DNA from: Actinomycetota bacterium
Lineage (GTDB): Bacteria; Actinomycetota; Actinomycetes; Actinomycetales; Microbacteriaceae
Direction: 5' to 3'
Length of the DNA stretch: 11,881 bases
Assembly (NCBI GenBank): GCA_009702645.1
Contig: WLHO01000013.1
Coordinates: 1 to 11,881, forward strand
Shown: piece after piece, positions 6,654-11,881 of the stretch
How the letters are laid out: every line of letters starts with the position of its first letter
Position numbering within the stretch: the stretch's first letter is position 1
Program-made: the position numbers and the translations under genes
The notes under the pieces: generated by a model
Told to the model about the DNA's origin: nothing
Seen by the model: the letters and a program-made list of their open reading frames with translations, nothing else
Databases searched by the model: none

Positions 6654-7112
6654 CTACAAAGCCGCCAGAGCCTCGTGGTAGCTTGCAAGATCACGGGCTT
6701 CGCCTGGTCCATTTACAAACTTGGCACGAACCACTCCATCGGTATCGATAAGGAATGTGCCGCGAATAGCAAAGCCCAAATCATCCTTGAAAACGCCGTA
6801 CTTTTGTGCCACGCCACCGTGCGGCCAGAAATCTGCCAGTACCTGGAACTTGTAGCCCTCTTTTTCGGCAAAAAGCTTCTGGGTGTACTTGGAGTCAACT
6901 GAGATAGCCATAAGCTCCACGTCTTTGGACTCAAAGGCAGCAAAGTTATCGCGCAGCTCACACAGCTCACCGGTGCAGGTACCCGAGAACGATAGCGGGT
7001 AGAAAACCAGTACAACTGGCTTCTTTCCAGCAAATGACGAGAGCTTTATGGACTCTCCGTGTTGGTTGATGAGCTCAAAATCTGGTGCTTTGTCGCCGAT
7101 TTCTACTGACAT
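6654..7112 (-). CDS. AhpE-like / Bcp-type peroxiredoxin
   Basis: A 152-residue cytosolic thioredoxin-fold peroxidase that reduces H2O2 and organic hydroperoxides. Peroxidatic Cys46 sits in the PxxxTxxC-type motif (PLSFSGTC), and Arg117 (IRGTF) is the conserved activating arginine. Phe95-Trp96-Pro97-His98 (ADFWPHG) and GVFKD match mycobacterial AhpE (Rv2238c), with whose length and N-terminus (APDFEL) it also agrees. Unlike one-Cys AhpE it has Cys51, giving the CX4C spacing used by Bcp/PrxQ atypical two-Cys enzymes, so an intramolecular disulfide is possible. The ATG at 7112 has AGGAG (7117-7121) 4 nt upstream. It is divergent from aceE, with a 166-nt shared intergenic region, and followed by tRNA-Val. 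Confidence 0.94.
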   Translation of the reverse strand: MSVEIGDKAPDFELINQHGESIKLSSFAGKKPVVLVFYPLSFSGTCTGELCELRDNFAAFESKDVELMAISVDSKYTQKLFAEKEGYKFQVLADFWPHGGVAQKYGVFKDDLGFAIRGTFLIDTDGVVRAKFVNGPGEARDLASYHEALAAL

Positions 7113-7139
7113 GACTCTCCTAAAGGGTTAGTGCTTCCA

Positions 7140-7169
7140 AGAGTACTTACTTACCCGTCCAAAGCCCAA
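7140..7169 (-). promoter_or_regulatory. Candidate peroxiredoxin promoter
   Basis: On the minus strand -10 TACTCT (7140-7145) is preceded, after an 18-nt spacer, by -35-like TTGGGC (7164-7169). Initiation near 7133 would leave a leader of about 20 nt containing AGGAG at 7117-7121. The placement is right for the gene; the hexamers are only moderate matches. Confidence 0.35.
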
Positions 7170-7191
7170 ATGGGGCCCCTCCCAAAATGAG

Positions 7192-7197
7192 TAAACT
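7192..7197 (+). promoter_or_regulatory. Candidate -10 element for aceE
   Basis: TAAACT fits the actinobacterial TANNNT -10 pattern and would place the transcription start near 7204, giving a leader of about 75 nt that begins in or next to the inverted repeat at 7202-7224. No convincing -35 is seen 16-19 nt upstream, so the promoter would need an activator or be elsewhere. Confidence 0.25.
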
Positions 7198-7201
7198 TCT
7201 A

Positions 7202-7224
7202 GGAGCCTAAACAAATAGGCCTCC
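7202..7224 (+). repeat. Inverted repeat in the aceE upstream region
   Basis: GGAGCCTA and TAGGCCTCC are separated by AACAAA and pair over 8 bp with one bulged C at 7220. Depending on the true transcription start it would be a hairpin near the 5' end of the aceE leader or a double-stranded operator just downstream of the -10. No known regulator site is recognised. Confidence 0.5.
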
Positions 7225-7226
7225 CT

Positions 7227-7262
7227 GGCAAGATCACAAAACTGAAGCTTGCCGCCTTTTTT
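7227..7262 (+). terminator. Terminator-like hairpin and T-run in the aceE leader (possible attenuator)
   Basis: GGCAAG (7227-7232) and CTTGCC (7248-7253) form a perfect 6-bp inverted repeat with a 15-nt loop, followed by GCC and six T residues (7257-7262). This resembles a weak intrinsic terminator. No gene ends upstream on this strand, and the aceE ribosome-binding site starts only 4 nt after the T-run, so if real it would act on the aceE transcript itself. The large loop makes it a modest candidate. Confidence 0.3.
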
Positions 7263-7266
7263 GACG

Positions 7267-7272
7267 AAAGGA
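7267..7272 (+). promoter_or_regulatory. Ribosome-binding site that fixes the aceE start
   Basis: AAAGGA stands 6 nt before the TTG at 7279. The alternative in-frame TTG at 7249 has no Shine-Dalgarno and lies inside the terminator-like structure, so 7279 is the preferred start. Confidence 0.75.
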
Positions 7273-7278
7273 CCCGCG

Positions 7279-10005
7279 TTGTCCATTAACAACAATGACG
7301 CCTACGCAGTCTCAAACCCAGACATCGACCCTCAAGAAACTTCAGAGTGGTTAGAGTCGCTAGACCAAGCTGCCAAAACTCATGGCCGCGGTCGGGCACG
7401 CGAGATCATGCTCAATCTTCTAAGAAGATCACACGAGCTTCAGCTAAACGTTCCTCTTGTTCCGACAACCGACTACATCAACACAATTGCTCCCGAAGAC
7501 GAGCCAGCCTTTCCTGGAGATGAGCAAATTGAGCGAACCTATCGTGCATGGATGCGATGGAATGCGGCCATGCTCGTGCACCGAGCTCAGCGTCCGGGAA
7601 TTGCTGTTGGTGGACACATTTCGACTTTTGCTTCCTCTGCCTCTTTATATGAAGTTGGTTTCAACCATTTCTTCAAGGGCCAAGACCATCCATCGGGTGG
7701 AGACCAAATCTTTATTCAGGGTCACGCCTCCCCCGGTCCTTACGCTCGCGCATTTCTAGAGGGACGACTGAGCGAAGATCAGCTAAACGGTTTCCGTCAG
7801 GAAAGATCTCACGCCGGCGGCGGATTGTCCTCCTACCCGCACCCAAGACTTATGCCGGAGTTCTGGCAGTTCCCAACCGTGTCGATGGGACTGGGACCGA
7901 TCAACGCCATCTACCAAGCACAGCTGAACCGTTACGTCCATAACCGCGGCTTCCGCGACACCTCTGAGCAGCACGTTTGGGCGTTCCTGGGTGATGGTGA
8001 GCTAGACGAAGTCGAAAGCCGTGGAGCGCTTCAGTTGGCAGCCAACGATGGCCTGGATAACTTGACCTTTGTCGTGAACGCCAACCTGCAGCGCCTAGAT
8101 GGTCCAGTAAGAGGTAACGGCAAGATCATCCAGGAACTGGAGTCATTCTTTAGAGGAGCTGGCTGGAACGTAATCAAAGTTATTTGGGGACGCGAGTGGG
8201 ATCCACTGCTTTCCAAGGATCACGATGGCGCACTTGTAGATTTAATGAACAGAACACCTGATGGTGACTACCAAACCTACAAAACCGAATCTGGCGCGTT
8301 CGTGCGCGAAAACTTCTTTGGACGCGATCCAAGAACTCTAGAGATGGTCTCGTCAATGACCGATGACCAACTTTGGGGCCTTCGTCGTGGCGGACACGAC
8401 TATAAGAAGGTCTACGCCGCTTACAAGGCTGCAACCGAGCAAAAGGGCAAGCCAACGGTCATTATCGCCAAGACCATCAAGGGTTATGGATTGGGTAAGA
8501 CCTTCGAAGGTCGAAACGCCACTCACCAGATGAAGAAGATGACACTTGCGGATCTGAAGCAATTCCGAGACGAAATGCGAGTGCCAATTAGCGATGCTGA
8601 ATTAGAGCGCGATCCGTACCAGCCTCCTTACTACCACCCAGGAGAATCCGCTCCCGAAATCCAGTACATGCATGCTCGCCGTAAAGAACTCGGTGGCTAC
8701 CTTCCAGAACGCAGAAGCAAGTATGTGAATTTCAACCTGCCGGATGCATCTACCTACGAGATAGCAAAGGGGGGATCTGGAACTCAGGAAGTTGCAACCA
8801 CGATGGCATTCGTTCGACTGCTAAAGGATCTTCTTCGCTCTCCTGAGCTTGGTCCAAGACTGGTCCCAATCATTCCTGACGAAGCAAGAACTTTTGGAAT
8901 GGATGCATTTTTCCCAACTGCAAAGATCTACAACCCGAACGGACAGCACTACCTCTCGGTTGATAGAGACTTGTTGCTCAACTACAAGGAATCAGAAGCT
9001 GGTCAGATTCTTCACACTGGAATCAACGAGGCTGGATCTCTTGCAGCATTCACTGCAGTTGGATCAAGCTACTCAACCCAAGGTCAGCCGCTTATTCCGA
9101 TTTACGTTTTCTATTCCATGTTTGGCTTCCAACGAACAGCAGATGCAATTTGGGCTGCTACCGATCAGATGACACGTGGTTTCATGATTGGAGCAACCGC
9201 AGGTCGCACCACACTCACAGGAGAAGGTCTTCAGCACGCTGATGGACACTCTCCGCTTCTTGCATCCACCAACACTGGTGTAATCAGCTACGACCCGGCT
9301 TACGGATACGAGATCGGTCACATCATGCGCGCAGGACTTGAGCGAATGTATGGCGGTACTAATCCAGATCCAAACGTTGTTTACTACATCACTGTTTACA
9401 ACGAGCCATACGTTCAGCCAGCTGAACCTGAAAACCTTGATGTCGAAGGTCTGCTAAAGGGTATTCACCGAGTAAGTGAGAACTTCTCCGGTGGACGAAA
9501 AGTACAGCTACTTGCATCTGGTGTTGCTCTGCCTTGGGCGTTCGAAGCTCAAGCTCTGTTGCAAAATGACTGGGGCGTTTCTGCAGATATTTGGTCAGTA
9601 ACAAGCTGGACAGAACTTCGCCGCGATGGACTGGCTAAGGACCGCGAGAAGTTCTTGAACCCCAACTCACCCGTTGAGGCAAGCTACATAACCAAGAAGC
9701 TCTCCGGGCTATCGGGTCCATTCCTAGGGGTAAGTGACTACATGCACGCCGTGCCTGACCAGATCAGGGCTTGGGTTCCAGGAGACTACGCGACCTTAGG
9801 CGCTGATGGTTTCGGATTCTCAGACACCAGACCTGCCGCACGTCGCGAATTCAAGATTGATGGGCCATCGATTGCAGTTCGCGCTTTGCAGCAGCTGGTA
9901 GAGCGTGGCGAGCTAGATCACTCAGTGCTTCAGATGGCAATTGATCGTTATCAGTTGCACGATGTTCGTGCAGGAACAAGCGGAACTGCTGGTGGCGAAG
10001 CCTAA
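7279..10005 (+). CDS. aceE: Pyruvate dehydrogenase E1 component (homodimeric)
   Basis: Thiamine-diphosphate-dependent decarboxylation of pyruvate and reductive acetylation of the lipoyl E2, the committed entry of pyruvate into acetyl-CoA. The 908 residues form a full-length alpha2-type E1, normal for Actinobacteria. The N-terminal ThDP domain shows [12 protein letters not shown] near 114-125 and the diphosphate/Mg motif GDGELDE (238-244) running to [15 protein letters not shown] (from Asn267). A C-terminal E1 region with the transketolase-type [15 protein letters not shown] segment and the full C-terminal domain (ending ...GTAGGEA) follow. The start is TTG at 7279, with AAAGGA 6 nt before; the new N-terminus MSINNNDAY is like that of Microbacteriaceae AceE, and a TTG at 7249 lacks any RBS. 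No E2 or E3 gene is in the window. The 3' end overlaps the regulator gene by 14 nt, so they share a transcript. Confidence 0.97.
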   Translation: MSINNNDAYAVSNPDIDPQETSEWLESLDQAAKTHGRGRAREIMLNLLRRSHELQLNVPLVPTTDYINTIAPEDEPAFPGDEQIERTYRAWMRWNAAMLVHRAQRPGIAVGGHISTFASSASLYEVGFNHFFKGQDHPSGGDQIFIQGHASPGPYARAFLEGRLSEDQLNGFRQERSHAGGGLSSYPHPRLMPEFWQFPTVSMGLGPINAIYQAQLNRYVHNRGFRDTSEQHVWAFLGDGELDEVESRGALQLAANDGLDNLTFVVNANLQRLDGPVRGNGKIIQELESFFRGAGWNVIKVIWGREWDPLLSKDHDGALVDLMNRTPDGDYQTYKTESGAFVRENFFGRDPRTLEMVSSMTDDQLWGLRRGGHDYKKVYAAYKAATEQKGKPTVIIAKTIKGYGLGKTFEGRNATHQMKKMTLADLKQFRDEMRVPISDAELERDPYQPPYYHPGESAPEIQYMHARRKELGGYLPERRSKYVNFNLPDASTYEIAKGGSGTQEVATTMAFVRLLKDLLRSPELGPRLVPIIPDEARTFGMDAFFPTAKIYNPNGQHYLSVDRDLLLNYKESEAGQILHTGINEAGSLAAFTAVGSSYSTQGQPLIPIYVFYSMFGFQRTADAIWAATDQMTRGFMIGATAGRTTLTGEGLQHADGHSPLLASTNTGVISYDPAYGYEIGHIMRAGLERMYGGTNPDPNVVYYITVYNEPYVQPAEPENLDVEGLLKGIHRVSENFSGGRKVQLLASGVALPWAFEAQALLQNDWGVSADIWSVTSWTELRRDGLAKDREKFLNPNSPVEASYITKKLSGLSGPFLGVSDYMHAVPDQIRAWVPGDYATLGADGFGFSDTRPAARREFKIDGPSIAVRALQQLVERGELDHSVLQMAIDRYQLHDVRAGTSGTAGGEA

Positions 10006-11176
10006 GGACGAAACGCTCGAGTGGTTGCACTCCATAGCTGGAGAATTAGCAACCACCACGCTGGCTCGTCTGGACCAAACTCTTCCCTGGTATCGAGAGA
10101 TGCCTGCATCTAGAAGATCCGCTGTTGGTCTTGTCGCGCAAGCTGGAATTACTTCTTTTCTTTCGTGGTACGAGAATCCAAACTCCCAACCTTGGGTTGC
10201 AGCCGATGTGTTTTCAACTGCACCTCGTGAATTGCTTCGGTCAATTTCTCTACAAGAGACTCTCCAGCTGATTCGAGTTGTCGTGCAGGTGGTTGAGGAT
10301 CGAGTAATTGAAGAGCATAGCGAGCTACGCGAAGCTGTCCTTTTGTACTCGCGCGAAATTGCCTTTAGTGCAGCCGATGTTTACGCAAAAGCAGCGGAGG
10401 CTCGAGGACTTTGGGACGCCAGACTCGAGGCACTTGTTGTCGACACTATCTTGAGCGGTGAAAGCGAAGAAGAGCTCTCTTCTCGAATTTCAGCCCTGGG
10501 TTGGAAAGCTCGCGGAGCCGTTACGGTGATGATTGGTGGCTTCGATGAGGCCACCGACATTGATGGCCTCAGACGCACTGCCCGCAGACACTCGTCAGAT
10601 GTTTTGGTAGGCATTCATGGTGACCGATTGATTGTTGTAGTCGGAACAATTCCGGATGACAAAGACCCTGCCGCTGCCACCCCATCGCTATTTTCTCTGT
10701 GCTCCTTGTTCCTCGCTAGTTTCGGGCCAGGCGCTGTGGTGGTGGGAACAGAAGTTCCATCAATCAGCGAAGCAAACCTATCCGCCAAATCGGCCCTAGC
10801 TGGTATCTCTGTAGTTGGAGCTTGGGCAAAAGCTCCAAGACCAATTTCTGCCGATGATTTACTCGCCGAAAGAGCACTGGCCGGGGACATGCTTGCCAAA
10901 AACACTTTGCTGAACAAGATCTACAGACCGCTTGCAAAAAATTCTCCCGATCTATTGGAAACCCTTGTGGCGTACCTCGAATCGGGTCGCTCACTTGAAG
11001 TCACAGCTAGGGAGCTTTTTGTTCACAGCAATACCGTTCGGTACCGCCTCAAGCGCATTGCAGAACTAATTGGCTGGGATGCCACCGGTGCCAGGGAGTC
11101 CTTTGTCCTTCAGGTTGCCACCGTCCTTGGCGCAATGATTGAGCACGAGCAGGGCACCAGTAAGCGGTGGAAATGA
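9992..11176 (+). CDS. PucR/CdaR-type transcriptional regulator (FasR-like, fatty acid synthesis)
   Basis: A 394-residue cytosolic DNA-binding protein. The N-terminal half (from [12 protein letters not shown] through [13 protein letters not shown]) is of the type found in actinobacterial regulators next to fabD. The middle (about 173-283) corresponds to the degenerate GGDEF-like domain of the CdaR group. The C-terminus has a PucR-type HTH at about 321-363 ([41 protein letters not shown] region). The Streptomyces coelicolor homologue FasR activates the fabD-fabH-acpP-fabF operon, and M. tuberculosis Rv2242 has the same position between aceE and fabD; function here is by analogy. The GTG at 9992 is chosen: GGAA lies 6 nt upstream and relatives start M.KP..ETL. 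An ATG at 9962 has no RBS. It overlaps aceE by 14 nt and fabD by ATGA. Confidence 0.87.
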   Translation: MAKPKDETLEWLHSIAGELATTTLARLDQTLPWYREMPASRRSAVGLVAQAGITSFLSWYENPNSQPWVAADVFSTAPRELLRSISLQETLQLIRVVVQVVEDRVIEEHSELREAVLLYSREIAFSAADVYAKAAEARGLWDARLEALVVDTILSGESEEELSSRISALGWKARGAVTVMIGGFDEATDIDGLRRTARRHSSDVLVGIHGDRLIVVVGTIPDDKDPAAATPSLFSLCSLFLASFGPGAVVVGTEVPSISEANLSAKSALAGISVVGAWAKAPRPISADDLLAERALAGDMLAKNTLLNKIYRPLAKNSPDLLETLVAYLESGRSLEVTARELFVHSNTVRYRLKRIAELIGWDATGARESFVLQVATVLGAMIEHEQGTSKRWK

Positions 11177-11881
11177 TTTGTATCGCCGCTCCAGGCCAAG
11201 GATCACAAGCGCCAGGCTTTCTAGAACCATGGCTAGAAATTCCAATATTCAAAGACAGCATTGAACAATCTGCGAAAGCCTGCGAGCTTGACTTGATCCA
11301 ATTTGGTACCGTGGCCGATGCCGAAACTATCAGAGACACCAAAATTGCTCAGCCGCTAATTGTTGCAGCAGGCATCGCAAGCTTTGAAGTCCTGAAAGAC
11401 AAATTTGGTGATTCACTAAAGGTTTCTGGAACCGCAGGTCATTCAGTTGGTGAAGTTACCGCAGCCTATGTATCTGGAATCTTCGATAGCCAAACCGCTC
11501 TCAAGTTTGTTCGACGTCGGGGAATTGAAATGGCTGATGCAGCCGCACTTTCGCCAAGTAGCATGGCGGCCGTTGTTGGAGGAGAGAGTGACCAAGTTCT
11601 TGCTCACCTAGATTCTGCTGGACTGTACGCTGCAAACTACAACGGCGCAGGACAAGTTGTCGCTGCAGGGTCGAAAGAAGCAATTGCCTCACTGGTAGCT
11701 TCTCCCCCAGCTGGCAGCCGTGTTGTAGCTTTGCAGGTGGCCGGCGCATTCCACACTTCCTTTATGGAGCCAGCAAGACCAGCCTTGAAACAGTTTGCAA
11801 CTGGATTGAGTGTGAAGGACCCAGCGATTTCTATCTGGAGCAACAGCAACGGTCAACTGGTTGAATCAGGAAGTGCATTTC
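11173..11881 (+). CDS. fabD: Malonyl-CoA:ACP transacylase (3' end outside window)
   Basis: Transfers malonyl from CoA to acyl carrier protein, feeding type II fatty acid elongation. 236 codons are visible and the frame runs off the window. Key residues: GQGSQ (8-12) at the N-terminus, nucleophile Ser91 in GHSVGE, Arg116 in FVRRRG that holds the malonyl carboxylate, and catalytic His194 in GAFHTSFM. The N-terminus [20 protein letters not shown] is typical of actinobacterial FabD. The ATG lies in an ATGA overlap with the stop of the regulator, with only a poor GGTGG upstream, so translation is probably coupled. Fatty acid genes such as fabH, acpP and fabF are expected just downstream from the family's usual order, but are not visible. 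Confidence 0.96.
   Translation, partial: MICIAAPGQGSQAPGFLEPWLEIPIFKDSIEQSAKACELDLIQFGTVADAETIRDTKIAQPLIVAAGIASFEVLKDKFGDSLKVSGTAGHSVGEVTAAYVSGIFDSQTALKFVRRRGIEMADAAALSPSSMAAVVGGESDQVLAHLDSAGLYAANYNGAGQVVAAGSKEAIASLVASPPAGSRVVALQVAGAFHTSFMEPARPALKQFATGLSVKDPAISIWSNSNGQLVESGSAF

Noticed and set aside
7172..7179. GGGGCCCC palindrome upstream of aceE as an operator.
   Set aside because: A short GC palindrome with no spacing or partner copy; not enough to call a regulator site.

Overview
The window is a conserved housekeeping stretch of an actinobacterial chromosome. The protein motifs are actinobacterial: polyphosphate glucokinase, an RNase HI/histidine-phosphatase fusion, homodimeric AceE, a PucR-type regulator next to fabD, and an RNase P RNA with actinobacterial-style sequence. 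Base composition looks close to 50% G+C by eye, low for this phylum. Together with the close fit of AceE and the PucR-type protein to Microbacteriaceae relatives as I remember them, this suggests a small-genome freshwater microbacterium (Luna-cluster or Rhodoluna-like). That placement is inference, not measurement.

Layout. (1) 1-1401, plus strand: the 3' part of map (methionine aminopeptidase), then ppgK. (2) 1402-7112, minus strand, read from right to left: an AhpE-like peroxiredoxin, tRNA-Val(UAC), a 12-TM NCS1-like permease with a long cytosolic N-terminus, a Nif3-family protein, a coiled-coil/zinc-ribbon protein, the RNase HI-phosphatase fusion, and rnpB. The four protein genes from the permease to the fusion are nearly contiguous: a 4-nt gap, an 11-nt overlap and an ATGA overlap. 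rnpB starts about 20 nt after the last of them and ends directly at the ppgK stop codon. (3) 7113-7278: a divergent regulatory region with a candidate promoter for the peroxiredoxin and two inverted repeats, the second followed by a T-run, in the aceE leader. (4) 7279-11881, plus strand: aceE, a PucR/CdaR-type regulator resembling the Streptomyces FasR activator, and the 5' part of fabD. These overlap by 14 nt and by ATGA.

Functional picture. The right-hand unit makes acetyl-CoA (AceE), carries the presumed fatty-acid synthesis regulator, and begins type II fatty acid synthesis (FabD). Supply and use of the acetyl/malonyl precursor are therefore tied into one transcript. The middle unit holds RNA-related genes (RNase HI fusion, RNase P RNA, a tRNA) with two poorly understood companions, Nif3 and the zinc-ribbon protein. 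The same general order (RNase H fusion, zinc ribbon, Nif3 ... AhpE ... aceE, regulator, fabD) is known from Mycobacterium tuberculosis around Rv2228c-Rv2243, so the region is old synteny and not a recently acquired island.

I found no mobile elements, CRISPR arrays, phage genes or clear pseudogenes. I do not see a wholly new system. The points most worth a second look are the compact rnpB boundary, the aceE leader structures, the absence of a promoter gap between the regulator and fabD, the overlapped Nif3/zinc-ribbon/RNase H trio, and the permease's unusual N-terminus.
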